A stretch of DNA of 64,000 bases. Source: Solobacterium sp. GTDB taxonomy: Bacteria; Bacillota_I; Bacilli_A; Erysipelotrichales; Erysipelotrichaceae. Below the pieces are notes generated by a model. That model saw only the letters and a program-made list of their open reading frames with translations, was not told the DNA's origin and did not search any database. Numbering within the stretch: position 1 is the first letter of the stretch; every line of letters starts with the position of its first letter. Of the stretch, positions 9,300 through 17,616 are shown one piece after another. The position numbers were made by a program, and so were the translations under genes. The stretch is from contig JAFWFE010000011.1 in assembly GCA_017512555.1 (NCBI GenBank), forward strand, positions 1-64,000. The letters run 5' to 3'.

Positions 9300-9996
9300 T
9301 CGTGACACCTCCAAATCGCCTGTCTCTGTTGTTGTACTCCTCCAGACAGCGTTTCAGAACGTCCGGGGTGAACTCAGGCCAGCTCTCCTTGACAAAACAT
9401 AATTCAGCATAGGCGATTTGCCATAGCAGATAATTGGAGATGCGCTGTTCACCGCTGGTACGGATAAGATAGTCCACAGGAGGGATGTCTTTGGTCATCA
9501 GGTATTGTTCGAAGGTTTGTTCATCCAGATCGAGGGATGCCTTGCCGGAAGCTACGTCTCTGGCATATTGCTGAGCCGCCAGGAGGATTTCTCTGTGCGA
9601 ACCGTAATTCATACAGATATTCAGGCTGAGACCGGTATTCGTTTTGGATTCATCAATAGCTTCCTGAAGTACGGCTGCGGTAGCCTTGGGTAGATCATCC
9701 ATCTCACCAAAAATACGGATACGGAAGCCGCGGTCCAGGAATTCTTTCATGTATTTTTCAAAGAAGTAGGCAGGAAGCTTCATCAGATAACTGACCTCAT
9801 CTTTGGAACGTTTCCAGTTTTCCGTGGAAAAAGCATAGATCGTCAGATACTTCACACCAAGTTCATTTGCGGCGATTGCGATGGTGCGCACATTATCCGC
9901 ACCGGCAAGATGCCCGGCAGAACGAGGAAGACCCTGAGCTTTTGCCCAGCGTCCGTTTCCATCCATAATAATTGCCAAATGTTCACACGGTTTCAT
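9292..9996 (-). CDS. uppS: Undecaprenyl (di-trans,poly-cis) diphosphate synthase
   Basis: Cis-prenyltransferase that extends farnesyl diphosphate to the C55 carrier used for peptidoglycan. Motifs: MDGNGRWAK at the N-terminus (catalytic Asp), FSTENWKRS in the middle, and RTSGEQRISNYLLWQ with AELCF near the end. 234 aa. The ATG at 9996 is preceded by GAGGT; an upstream TTG (10008) overlaps that site. Start of the uppS-cdsA-dxr-rseP run. The usual partner frr is separated from it by an ABC ATPase gene. Confidence 0.97.
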   Translation of the reverse strand: MKPCEHLAIIMDGNGRWAKAQGLPRSAGHLAGADNVRTIAIAANELGVKYLTIYAFSTENWKRSKDEVSYLMKLPAYFFEKYMKEFLDRGFRIRIFGEMDDLPKATAAVLQEAIDESKTNTGLSLNICMNYGSHREILLAAQQYARDVASGKASLDLDEQTFEQYLMTKDIPPVDYLIRTSGEQRISNYLLWQIAYAELCFVKESWPEFTPDVLKRCLEEYNNRDRRFGGVTNE

Positions 9997-10031
9997 GGGA
10001 TACCTCAAACTTTATATATTATACACTGAAA

Positions 10032-11030
10032 TCAGTCATTCATACTATCCCCGCAATTTGTATCAAAGGAATAGAACGGACGGCGCAGCTGAAGACAAAC
10101 TTCACGGCCGTCAGGAAGCTGATCCGCAATGATCTGCACAGGACCATTGGAGATTTGTCCTTTTAATAACCATCGGTCATCGTATCTTTCTGTTTCAAGG
10201 ATCCGGCAGGGTTCTCCCTGATCACAAATACGCAGGTCTTCCGGCCGTACGGCGGCGATTCTTTCACCGGATATCTGCTTGCCGAAGAATACATCCCCTT
10301 CCTGTAGATGCCAGGTATTGATTGCGAAATTGCCGAGAAACTGCGCTGTGAAAAGATTCCGGGGTTTTTCGTATAGTTTCTGCGGTGTATCACAGGATAC
10401 CATTCTGCCCTGGTTCAGAAGTAAGATCCTGTCGGCGATATTCATTGCTTCGGTCTGGTCATGAGTGATCATCACCATGGTCATCTTGAGATCTTCCTGC
10501 AGGCGCAGAAGTTCATCCTTGAGTTCGTCTTTAAGACGTTTATCCAGATTACTGAACGGTTCATCCAGAAGCATGATCTCCGGTTTGCGCACAATGGCGC
10601 GGGCAATCCCTGCACGTTGTTTCTCACCGGAAGATAACGACTCGGGATAACGTTCGAGGAGATGTTCAATGTGGAGGAGTTCCGCGGTTTCTCTGCACAT
10701 GGTATCGATTTCTGCTTTTGTATACCCGATCTTCTTCAGCCCGTAGGTGATATTATCTTTCACCCTGGTATGCGGGAATAACGCCGCATCCGGAAAGATC
10801 ATCGCTGTTTTCCGTTCTGCCGAAGACAACGTGCGCAGTTCTTTTCCGTGGATCAGGATGGACCCCTCGTATTCTCCGTTCAGTCCCGCCAGAGCACGAA
10901 GAAAAGTGGTCTTTCCGGCTCCGGAAGGACCGATAATCACAAACTTCTCTCCTTCTCTGATCTCCAGAGAGAGATCGTTCAAGGCAAGGAAGTCATTAAA
11001 TTTTACCGTCAGGTTTTTAACGATAATCAT
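10032..11030 (-). CDS. Orphan ABC transporter ATPase (MalK/PotA-like with C-terminal TOBE-type domain)
   Basis: Nucleotide-binding subunit of an ABC importer. Walker A GPSGAGKTT (residues 34-42), signature LSSGEKQR, Walker B IMLLDEP, and the switch His in MITHDQTEA. The C-terminal 90 residues (IAAVRPEDLRI onward) resemble the regulatory TOBE domain of sugar, polyamine or ferric importers. 332 aa. No permease or binding-protein gene is nearby. The Q-loop, normally Phe-Gln, reads MIFPDAALFPH, with Pro at residue 80 where Gln is expected. The start at 11030 has no clear Shine-Dalgarno site. It sits between frr and uppS, which are usually adjacent, and a hairpin separates it from frr. The transport partner is unknown. 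Confidence 0.85.
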   Translation of the reverse strand: MIIVKNLTVKFNDFLALNDLSLEIREGEKFVIIGPSGAGKTTFLRALAGLNGEYEGSILIHGKELRTLSSAERKTAMIFPDAALFPHTRVKDNITYGLKKIGYTKAEIDTMCRETAELLHIEHLLERYPESLSSGEKQRAGIARAIVRKPEIMLLDEPFSNLDKRLKDELKDELLRLQEDLKMTMVMITHDQTEAMNIADRILLLNQGRMVSCDTPQKLYEKPRNLFTAQFLGNFAINTWHLQEGDVFFGKQISGERIAAVRPEDLRICDQGEPCRILETERYDDRWLLKGQISNGPVQIIADQLPDGREVCLQLRRPFYSFDTNCGDSMND

Positions 11031-11048
11031 GCGGGATATTTACGTAAA

Positions 11049-11076
11049 ACAATGATACGGATGTATCATTGTTTGT
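11049..11076 (-). terminator. Hairpin after frr (likely terminator)
   Basis: Ten-bp inverted repeat ACAATGATAC / GTATCATTGT around a 4-base loop, followed on the minus strand by a short T run. It lies directly after the frr stop and before the ABC ATPase gene. The T run is short, so termination may be partial. Confidence 0.6.
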
Positions 11077-11079
11077 GTT

Positions 11080-11628
11080 TTAGACTTTCAATACTTCTTC
11101 ACTCTTCCTGGCAGCCAGTTCATCAATCTGTTTGATGTAACCGTCAGTTAATTTCTGAACCTCTTTCTCCGCGTCTTTCTGTACATCTTCATCCATAGTT
11201 TCATCTTTCTTAATGGATGTGTTGGCATCTCTGCGGATATTCCGGATCTGAACCTTGGCTTCTTCTGCCATCTTACCGACCTTCTTTGTCATTTCCTTAC
11301 GGGTTTCTCCGGTAAGCGCAGGAATTGTCATACGGATCACCTGGCCGTCACTTTGCGGTGCGATACCGAGATCTGCCGCATGGCAGGCTCTTTCAATATC
11401 CTTAAGACTGGAAGGATCATACGGCTTGATCACCAGTGTACGTCCTTCAACGACGGAAATACCGGCAATCTGGTTCAGCGGTGTCGGAGAACCGTAATAG
11501 TTAACTTCGATTCTGTCCAGCATATGCGGGTTAGCCATGCCTGTTCTGATTGTTGTCAGGTCGTCTTTGAAATGAGCAATTGCTTTTTCCATTCTTTCCT
11601 TGCTTGTATCGACGATGGGATAGGTCAT
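11080..11628 (-). CDS. frr: Ribosome recycling factor
   Basis: Splits post-termination ribosomes together with EF-G. The three-helix bundle protein starts MTYPIVDTSKERMEKAI and contains RTGMANP, the conserved DRIEVNYYG, and VQIRNIRRDANTSIKK; 182 aa, typical. The start follows GGAGGAAAG. It is 13 bp downstream of pyrH, the standard pair, and probably shares its promoter. Confidence 0.98.
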   Translation of the reverse strand: MTYPIVDTSKERMEKAIAHFKDDLTTIRTGMANPHMLDRIEVNYYGSPTPLNQIAGISVVEGRTLVIKPYDPSSLKDIERACHAADLGIAPQSDGQVIRMTIPALTGETRKEMTKKVGKMAEEAKVQIRNIRRDANTSIKKDETMDEDVQKDAEKEVQKLTDGYIKQIDELAARKSEEVLKV

Positions 11629-11641
11629 ATTCTTTCCTCCT

Positions 11642-12343
11642 TTACTTGATTACCGTACCGGTAACCTCACCTTTCACTGCTTTCAGTATATTTCCGGGTT
11701 CATTCATATTGAACACCAGGATCTCGATCTTGTTGTCCATGCACATACTTGTTGCGGTACTGTCCATGACCTGAAGATTTTTATTCAGAAGATCCATATA
11801 CGTCAGATTATCGAATCTTACCGCATTGGGATCTTTCTTAGGATCTGCGGAATATACACCATCTACACCGTTCTTCGCCATCAGGATCACATCCGCACGG
11901 ATCTCCGAAGCTCTTAACGCAGCAGTTGTATCGGTGGAGAAATACGGGCTTCCCGTACCGCCGCCGAAGATGACAACTCTGCCCTTTTCCAGATGTCTTA
12001 CAGCTCTGCGCTGGATGAACGGTTCTGCTACCTTCGGCATCTCAATTGCCGTCATCACACGTGTCTGTACGCCGATTCCTTCCAGATATGTCTGGATTGC
12101 CAGAGCATTGATCACCGTAGCCAGCATTCCCATGGAATCTGCTGTTACACGATCTGCACCCATTTCATTCAATGTCTTTCCCCGGATGAAGTTTCCTCCC
12201 CCGACAACGATTGCGACTTCTACACCAAGTTCCTGTACTTCCTTGATTTCCGCAGCCAAAGCTTTTAAAACCTCAGGATCGAAGTTTTTATTATTTCCTG
12301 ATAATGCTTCACCGCTGAGTTTAAGCAAAACACGCTTATACAT
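11642..12343 (-). CDS. pyrH: UMP kinase
   Basis: Phosphorylates UMP to UDP in pyrimidine nucleotide synthesis; hexameric amino-acid-kinase fold. Visible motifs are [11 protein letters not shown] at the N-terminus, [27 protein letters not shown] and [12 protein letters not shown]; 233 aa. Start preceded by an AGGT site. It heads the pyrH-frr unit and is divergent from the Ppx/GppA-like gene; a TGCTATAAT extended -10 box lies at 12370-12375. Confidence 0.98.
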   Translation of the reverse strand: MYKRVLLKLSGEALSGNNKNFDPEVLKALAAEIKEVQELGVEVAIVVGGGNFIRGKTLNEMGADRVTADSMGMLATVINALAIQTYLEGIGVQTRVMTAIEMPKVAEPFIQRRAVRHLEKGRVVIFGGGTGSPYFSTDTTAALRASEIRADVILMAKNGVDGVYSADPKKDPNAVRFDNLTYMDLLNKNLQVMDSTATSMCMDNKIEILVFNMNEPGNILKAVKGEVTGTVIK

Positions 12344-12369
12344 AATCGGTACCTACTTTCATTGTTTTT

Positions 12370-12375
12370 ATTATA
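12370..12375 (-). promoter_or_regulatory. Extended -10 box for pyrH-frr
   Basis: TGCTATAAT on the minus strand, about 25 bases upstream of the pyrH start codon; -35 weak. It sits between the divergent pyrH and Ppx/GppA-like starts. Confidence 0.6.
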
Positions 12376-12412
12376 GCATTACAGATAAAACTTATATCGA
12401 TGAAAATCGAAA

Positions 12413-12418
12413 TATTAT
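12413..12418 (+). promoter_or_regulatory. -10 box for the Ppx/GppA-like gene
   Basis: TATTAT (or the overlapping TTATAT at 12415-12420), 10-12 bases before the ATG at 12431. No Shine-Dalgarno site is present, so the mRNA would carry a leader of about 3-6 bases. The -35 region is weak. Confidence 0.45.
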
Positions 12419-12430
12419 ATGATTTAACTG

Positions 12431-13309
12431 ATGAAGAACTACGGTGTTATCGATATCGGATCAAATACGATCGTACTGCTTATCTATTCCGCTGAAAAGA
12501 AGTTCAAGATTCTTTACCATGAATCTCAGCCTGTACATCTGATCCAGTATGTACAGGACGGACATATGCAGGAAGAAGGTATACAGCGTGCCTGTGAAGT
12601 TCTTTCGCATTACCGGGAAGTATGTACATCCTTCATTCTTGAGGACCTGCAGGCATTTATTACAGAGCCCTGGCGGAATATAGACAATGCGGAAGATATG
12701 TTAAGACGTTTCCGTAGCTATGTACCGGTTACACCGCTGAGCGGTGTAGAAGAAGCCAGACTGGACTATCAGGGTTCCCTGCTGGACTGCGCGGATATTC
12801 TTTCCGGCAATGCCTTTGATATCGGCGGCGGCAGTACGGAATTCATCTGTTTCCGTGATCATCAGATCCTGGAAGCAGTCAGTATCCCCTATGGATGTGT
12901 ACGCCTGTCGGTATTGCCGGTGACGGAATCCTTTACCGGTCCGATCGTACAGGAAACCCTGCGGAAATACCCGGGACTGACACAAGAGCCGTCAGATACG
13001 CTAATCGGGATCGGCGGTACGTGCAGGGCTGCCGGCAAGATGGCTAAAGCAGTATTTGGCACAAGACACACACATTCTCTCAAGAACCTGGAAACGATCT
13101 ATGATCTGTTACAGAACCAGGATCCGGAAACGACCGCAGTGATGAAAAAAACAGTCTCTGCCGGAAGACAGAGTGTATTCCTGCCGGGACTGAATATGTT
13201 ATTGTCAGTAATGCATGCGTACCAGGCAAAGTATCTGAGAGTATCCAAAGGATGTGTCAGGGAGGGATTCCTTTTGAAATATATGTTACCGGGCAAAGAG
13301 CAGCGGTAA
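12431..13309 (+). CDS. Ppx/GppA-family phosphatase-like protein (exopolyphosphatase family)
   Basis: ASKHA-fold enzyme of the family that removes phosphate from polyphosphate or pppGpp. The first phosphate-binding motif is VIDIGSNTIVLLIY (residues 6-19) and the second is FDIGGGSTEFICF; IGIGGTCRAAGK resembles the adenosine-site glycine motif. 292 aa, near the short form (about 300 aa) without the C-terminal HD extension. Alone on the plus strand, divergent from pyrH and converging on the chromate transporter pair. The ATG has no Shine-Dalgarno site. Substrate (polyP or pppGpp) cannot be decided from sequence. Confidence 0.85.
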   Translation: MKNYGVIDIGSNTIVLLIYSAEKKFKILYHESQPVHLIQYVQDGHMQEEGIQRACEVLSHYREVCTSFILEDLQAFITEPWRNIDNAEDMLRRFRSYVPVTPLSGVEEARLDYQGSLLDCADILSGNAFDIGGGSTEFICFRDHQILEAVSIPYGCVRLSVLPVTESFTGPIVQETLRKYPGLTQEPSDTLIGIGGTCRAAGKMAKAVFGTRHTHSLKNLETIYDLLQNQDPETTAVMKKTVSAGRQSVFLPGLNMLLSVMHAYQAKYLRVSKGCVREGFLLKYMLPGKEQR

Positions 13310-13312
13310 ATG

Positions 13313-13334
13313 AAAAAACTGCCGATCAGGGCAG
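13313..13334 (-). terminator. Terminator after the chromate transporter pair
   Basis: CTGCC / GGCAG stem with a 6-base loop followed on the minus strand by six Ts. It lies between the converging Ppx/GppA-like and chromate transporter genes and serves the latter. Confidence 0.75.
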
Positions 13335-13335
13335 C

Positions 13336-13902
13336 CTAAAACAGCATATACAAGATCGTACCTGCCAAAGCAGTACCGAAGATGATTTTGATTGGTCCTA
13401 CTTTGTATTTTCGTATCAGCAGGAGAGATACAGCAAACAATCCGATTTCAATGTATCGCGGAGTAACTTCCGGGATTTCTTTTAATACACTTGTCCCGAA
13501 AAAAGCCAGAAGTAAAATTGTCAGTCCCGCACCTGCAATCATCGCCACAACAGCCGGCCGTAATTCTCCCAATACACTTTTGACAACACCTAGATTTCTG
13601 TATTTCGTATAGAAGTATGCAAGCGTAAGTACAATGATCAGCGAAGGTGTAATACATCCAATCGTACAGATAATTGCTCCGGGAAGACCAGCCATTTTCT
13701 GACCGACAAAAGTAGCACTGTTGACTGCAATCGGTCCGGGGGTCATTTCCGCAATGGTTGTCAGATCCGCGTATTCGGCCATCGTCAGCCAATGCTTCCC
13801 TTCGACAACCAGATTTTGAATCAGAGGCATGGCAGCATATCCGCCCCCAAAAGCAAATAATCCAATCTGGAAATAAACCAGAAAGAGTTCCAGATATATC
13901 AT
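13336..13902 (-). CDS. Chromate transporter (short CHR subunit, second of pair)
   Basis: Membrane protein of the CHR superfamily, in which pairs of short subunits form an anion (chromate/sulfate) carrier. Motifs: FAFGGGYAAMPLIQ near the N-terminus and MTPGPIAVNSATFVG; about five or six hydrophobic segments; 188 aa, half the length of the fused form. Its start overlaps the stop of the upstream partner by 4 bp, so the two are translationally coupled. Real substrate unknown. Confidence 0.92.
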   Translation of the reverse strand: MIYLELFLVYFQIGLFAFGGGYAAMPLIQNLVVEGKHWLTMAEYADLTTIAEMTPGPIAVNSATFVGQKMAGLPGAIICTIGCITPSLIIVLTLAYFYTKYRNLGVVKSVLGELRPAVVAMIAGAGLTILLLAFFGTSVLKEIPEVTPRYIEIGLFAVSLLLIRKYKVGPIKIIFGTALAGTILYMLF

Positions 13903-14471
13903 GACTTCACCTCTTTCTTGTTCTTCAACGACAGCGCAAGACCAAGTACGATGAAAATCAGAACGATTGTGACGGCACTGACCTTAAAGATCCAGGAGGC
14001 GATAAAAGCCGCAAACATCAGTAGAATATTCAGTATATTCCCGGATTTAAACACGTTTTCCGCCAGATCGATCACTACATCCACAATGATTGCCGCAACA
14101 CCCGCACGCATGACACGAAGCGCAGTTTGCACAATCAGATTCGTTGAGAATGCATCGTAGATCATACATACAATGCTGATGATCACGATTGGCGGAATCA
14201 CGGTTGCCAATGTGGATAATAAAGCCCCTTTCAGTCCGGCAATCCGGTAGCCGAAAATAATCGCACTGTTTACTGCCAGCGCTCCGGGAGAGGATTGCGC
14301 AATCGCTGTCATATCCAGCACTTCATCATCGGTGATCCAATGCAATTCATCACAGAATTTCTTTCTCATCATACCAATGATGACAAAGCCTCCTCCAAAA
14401 GTAAAAGCAGATATTGCCATCATGGAAAAAAACAGTTTTATCATGCTGATTTTTGGTTTTGATTCTTCCAT
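13899..14471 (-). CDS. Chromate transporter (short CHR subunit, first of pair)
   Basis: Homologous to its downstream neighbour: FTFGGGFVIIGMMRKK and QSSPGALAVNSAIIFG mark the CHR half-domain. 190 aa, with several membrane helices. A GGAG site lies 9 bases before the ATG. In characterised pairs the two halves take opposite membrane orientations and both are needed. No other ion or sulfur gene is adjacent. Confidence 0.92.
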   Translation of the reverse strand: MEESKPKISMIKLFFSMMAISAFTFGGGFVIIGMMRKKFCDELHWITDDEVLDMTAIAQSSPGALAVNSAIIFGYRIAGLKGALLSTLATVIPPIVIISIVCMIYDAFSTNLIVQTALRVMRAGVAAIIVDVVIDLAENVFKSGNILNILLMFAAFIASWIFKVSAVTIVLIFIVLGLALSLKNKKEVKS

Positions 14472-14581
14472 CTGTCTGTTCTCCGTATCTCTCTCGTCTA
14501 TTATGTCATAGAATTTCTGACAAAAACTCTTTATTTATCCAGAAGATATTCTCCAGCGTGTTTTAGTTGTCTGTAAAGAAA

Positions 14582-14614
14582 AGAAAATCCGGTTCATATG
14601 GGAACCGGATTTCT
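14582..14614 (-). terminator. Terminator after rpsB-tsf
   Basis: Stem AATCCGGTTC / GAACCGGATT with a 6-base loop, followed on the minus strand by a T-rich tract. It starts 12 bases past the tsf stop. Confidence 0.85.
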
Positions 14615-14625
14615 CTGGTTAAGAA

Positions 14626-15513
14626 TTAACGAGCCATTGCGGCAACTTCTGCAGCGAAGTCATCCGCTTTCTTTTCAATGCCTTCTCCGACCTTATAACG
14701 TGTGAAGCACTTTACTGCAGCGTGGTTGTCAGACAGATACTTTCCGCACTTGATATTCTGATCAAGGAAGAAGATCTGATCTACCAGACACATATCCTGC
14801 AGAGACTTGGAGAGTCTTCCTTCAACGATACCGGCTCTTACTTTTTCCGGCTTGTTTGCCAGGGATTCATCGTTCTGTACGAGTGCTTCCTGAATGGAAC
14901 GCTCATGTTCGATGACTTCCTTCGGCATATCATTGCGGGATACGTAAGTCGGTGTCATGGAAGCGACCTGCATAGCCATGTTCTTGGCAACCTGAGCATC
15001 TTCAGAACCGCTTAAGACAACAACTGCAGAGATCTTTCCGCCCATATGCATGTAGCTTCCGAAGATCTCATCATCATTCTTGTGAATGACTTCGAAACGG
15101 CGCAGAGTAATCTTTTCACCGATGATTGCTACAGCATTGATAAAGTCATCATTCAGAGTTCCGCTTGCTGTAGGAAGAGCAAGTGCAGCTTCGAGATCTG
15201 CCGGTTCATTTTTCAGGATCTCATCTGCCACAAGCTCCAGAAGTCCAAGGAATTTATCATTCTTGGCAACGAAGTCTGTCTCGGAGTTGATTTCTACTAC
15301 AACTGCCTTATTGCCGTCGATTTTAACACGGGTAAGACCTTCAGCCGCAATACGGCCTTCCTTCTTCTCTGCCTTGGCAGCACCTCTTTTACGCAGCCAG
15401 TCGACAGCTGCCGTCATATCACCGTCGCACTCGACAAGAGCCTTTTTGCAGTCCATCATACCTGCGCCGGTCTGTTCACGTAATTCTTTTACCTGAGCAG
15501 CAGTAATTGCCAT
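14626..15513 (-). CDS. tsf: Elongation factor Ts
   Basis: Nucleotide exchange factor for EF-Tu. N-terminal UBA-like domain (VKELREQTGAGMMDCKKAL), then the conserved TDFVAKND loop that contacts EF-Tu, then two core subdomains ending in a coiled segment with VDQIFF. 295 aa, usual size. It begins 2 bp after the rpsB stop; the rpsB-tsf pair is nearly universal. Confidence 0.98.
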   Translation of the reverse strand: MAITAAQVKELREQTGAGMMDCKKALVECDGDMTAAVDWLRKRGAAKAEKKEGRIAAEGLTRVKIDGNKAVVVEINSETDFVAKNDKFLGLLELVADEILKNEPADLEAALALPTASGTLNDDFINAVAIIGEKITLRRFEVIHKNDDEIFGSYMHMGGKISAVVVLSGSEDAQVAKNMAMQVASMTPTYVSRNDMPKEVIEHERSIQEALVQNDESLANKPEKVRAGIVEGRLSKSLQDMCLVDQIFFLDQNIKCGKYLSDNHAAVKCFTRYKVGEGIEKKADDFAAEVAAMAR

Positions 15514-15515
15514 GA

Positions 15516-16481
15516 TTATTCTCCTTCCTTTACTGCTTCAGCAGCCGGAGCTGCCGCAGCTTCTTTTACTTCTGTTTCCGCGGGTTTGTTTTCATCCGCT
15601 TTTCTTGCATCCTTACGGAATACACGTCTTTCTCCGTTGTTGTACGGACGACGTTCTCTCTGCTGCTGAGCACGGCGTTCTTCATATCTCTGACGACGCT
15701 TTCTCTCGTATTCTGCAGCCTGCTGTTCGACGTTGATCATCACATCGCTCATGGTGATGTCATCGCTTGCTTCATCTTCCTGATATGCTGTTTCCAGTAC
15801 ACCGCCCTTTGCTTCTACGATTGCATCCGCAATAACGCTTACCATCAGCTTGACAGAACGTACAGCATCATCGTTACAAGGAATCGGATAATCGACTACT
15901 GTCGGATCCGCATTGGTATCGATCAGCGCAAATACAGGAATATTCAGTTTCTTCGCTTCTGCTACTGCATTGTGTTCTTCCAGAGGATCTACCACAAATA
16001 CAGCATCCGGGAGCTTCTTCATTTCTTTGATACCGCCGAGGAAGTTATTCAGACGATCCTTCTTCTTCAGTAAACCGGACTGTTCCTTTTTCGTATAAAC
16101 GTTAATCGTTCCGCTTGTTTCCATTTCTTCGATTTCAATCAGTTTCTTGATTGACTTCTGAATGGTACGGAAGTTTGTCAGAGTTCCGCCGAGCCATCTC
16201 TGGTTGACATAGAAACTGCCGGAACGGATCGCTTCTTCCAGGATCGTTGCCTGTGCCTGTTTCTTTGTGCCGACGAACAGTACTTTACCACCCTTTTCGG
16301 TGATTTCCTTGATTGCGGTAAACGCATCAGTCAGTTTTTCCTGCGTCTTTTCCAGGTCGATGATATATACACCGTTCTTGGAAGTATAGATGTAGGGACG
16401 GAACTTTGGATTCCACTTTCTGGTCTGGTGACCGAAATGAACTCCGTTTTCAAGCATTTTCCTCATTGAAACAACAGCCAT
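15516..16481 (-). CDS. rpsB: 30S ribosomal protein S2 with a long charged C-terminal tail
   Basis: Small-subunit ribosomal protein. Start [19 protein letters not shown] with FVGTKKQAQ and [12 protein letters not shown]; the ATG at 16481 follows a GTGAGG site, and the longer frame to 16604 runs through the leader RNA. The core ends near residue 245; the remaining 75 or so residues are an extension with an Arg/Gln/Glu-rich part ([17 protein letters not shown]) followed by an Ala/Glu/Lys-rich acidic end. Typical S2 is 230-260 aa and this is 321. Transcribed with tsf from a promoter behind a structured leader. Confidence 0.97.
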   Translation of the reverse strand: MAVVSMRKMLENGVHFGHQTRKWNPKFRPYIYTSKNGVYIIDLEKTQEKLTDAFTAIKEITEKGGKVLFVGTKKQAQATILEEAIRSGSFYVNQRWLGGTLTNFRTIQKSIKKLIEIEEMETSGTINVYTKKEQSGLLKKKDRLNNFLGGIKEMKKLPDAVFVVDPLEEHNAVAEAKKLNIPVFALIDTNADPTVVDYPIPCNDDAVRSVKLMVSVIADAIVEAKGGVLETAYQEDEASDDITMSDVMINVEQQAAEYERKRRQRYEERRAQQQRERRPYNNGERRVFRKDARKADENKPAETEVKEAAAAPAAEAVKEGE

Positions 16482-16513
16482 TTTAATTAACCTCACTTTC
16501 CGTTGTTTTCCGC

Positions 16514-16617
16514 CACAGTTTCGGGCACTGCCAACATACTGAACCCTGTATGCACGGGGCAGTGAATCCACTGTGTGAGTAGTACATCTCGTGCTGAAAA
16601 GCACATAAAAAGAGATG
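16514..16617 (-). promoter_or_regulatory. Structured mRNA leader of rpsB-tsf (candidate S2 autoregulation)
   Basis: On the minus strand the leader folds into two elements. First, CATCTC (16617-16612) pairs with GAGATG (16590-16585) around an inner GTGC/GCAC hairpin. Second, a nested stem: CACAGT (16575-16570) with ACTGTG (16519-16514), CACTGCC (16564-16558) with GGCAGTG (16532-16526), and GCATAC (16553-16548) with GTATGT (16539-16534), separated by short internal loops. Such design is typical of ribosomal-protein autoregulatory leaders. I do not recognise a named family for it. Confidence 0.65.
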
Positions 16618-16626
16618 CCGAGTAGT

Positions 16627-16632
16627 AGTATA
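16627..16632 (-). promoter_or_regulatory. -10 box for rpsB-tsf
   Basis: TATACT on the minus strand just upstream of the structured leader; transcription would start near 16620, one base before the first hairpin. The -35 match is poor. Confidence 0.5.
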
Positions 16633-16646
16633 TCACAGAATATACA

Positions 16647-16672
16647 GAAAAAGATAGAATTTATTTCTATCT
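16647..16672 (-). terminator. Terminator after xerC
   Basis: GATAGAA / TTCTATC stem with a 5-base loop followed by TTTTTC on the minus strand, between the xerC stop and the rpsB promoter. Confidence 0.75.
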
Positions 16673-16692
16673 CTTGTATTTTTCTTTTAGTT

Positions 16693-17616
16693 TTAATCCT
16701 TTCGGCGTGTATGCGGATGTGCCTTGTCGATCACCTGGCGCAATTTATCCGTAGTCACATGCGTATAGATCTGTGTCGTGGAGAGATTCTCATGTCCCAG
16801 CAATTCCTGGACGATACGCAGATCAGCGCCGTTATCCAGCAGATGTGTCGCAAACGAATGTCTTAACATATGCGGGTGGACATGGATCGGAAGACCGGCT
16901 CTTTCCGCACTTTGGTCAATGATCATCTGGATGGATCTGGCTGTGATCGGTTTCCCCTTCTGACTGACAAAGAGTATCCCATGTTCAGGCTTATCTTCCA
17001 TGAATACGGGACGTGAAGCCTGCAGATACAGATCGATCAGCTGACCGCAGCGCTTGTAGAAAGGCACCATGCGTTCCTTGCTTTCCTTGCCGAGTACCAC
17101 CAGGTAGTGCTCCGGCAGATTGATGCGGGCGATTTCCAGTCCCGCGCATTCTGATACACGCAGACCGCAGGCATAAATTGTTTCTATGATACAGCGGTCA
17201 CGGATATCTACAGGATCACTCAGATCAAAACTGTTCAAGATCCTCTCCATCTGTTCAAATGTCAGATATTCCGGTAATTTTCGTCTTTCGCTGGTACCTT
17301 TGAATACCTTGACCGGGTTATTCTCTATCCCTTCATACTTGTTTAGGTAACGGTAGAAGGAGCGTAGTGAGGAAAGATTCCGGGAATAACTAGCATTGGA
17401 TAACGGTTTACCGCCAATCACCCCTGTACGCAGTTCTGTAACATACTGGCTGACATGGGCTTTCGTCACATCCTCAAACGATGTGATTTCCTGTTCCTGA
17501 AGCCACGTGATAAAACGTCCGACATCGCGGCGGTAGGCATCACCGGTATCTTCGGAACCAGTACGTGAAATCATGATATGCGCAATAAAACGATCCAGAG
17601 ATTCCTCAAAGTTCAT
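16693..17616 (-). CDS. xerC: Tyrosine recombinase XerC
   Basis: Resolves chromosome dimers at dif with a XerD partner and FtsK. N-terminal SAM-like core-binding domain (residues 1-90) and a C-terminal catalytic domain with Arg in [18 protein letters not shown] (H-x2-R), the His in [10 protein letters not shown] and the nucleophile Tyr in QIYTHV. 307 aa from the ATG at 17616, which has GAAGGA upstream; an ATG at 17622 is an alternative. Overlaps the trmFO stop. Assigned XerC rather than XerD by the topA-trmFO-xerC order. Confidence 0.93.
   Translation of the reverse strand: MNFEESLDRFIAHIMISRTGSEDTGDAYRRDVGRFITWLQEQEITSFEDVTKAHVSQYVTELRTGVIGGKPLSNASYSRNLSSLRSFYRYLNKYEGIENNPVKVFKGTSERRKLPEYLTFEQMERILNSFDLSDPVDIRDRCIIETIYACGLRVSECAGLEIARINLPEHYLVVLGKESKERMVPFYKRCGQLIDLYLQASRPVFMEDKPEHGILFVSQKGKPITARSIQMIIDQSAERAGLPIHVHPHMLRHSFATHLLDNGADLRIVQELLGHENLSTTQIYTHVTTDKLRQVIDKAHPHTRRKD

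Noticed and set aside
13899-14471. Frameshift splitting one long chromate transporter
   Set aside because: Both halves begin with their own family N-terminal motif, and a paired short-subunit form is known; the 4-bp overlap is ordinary coupling.
16482-16604. In-frame N-terminal extension of rpsB
   Set aside because: It translates the structured leader RNA; the ribosome site and family start point to the ATG at 16481.
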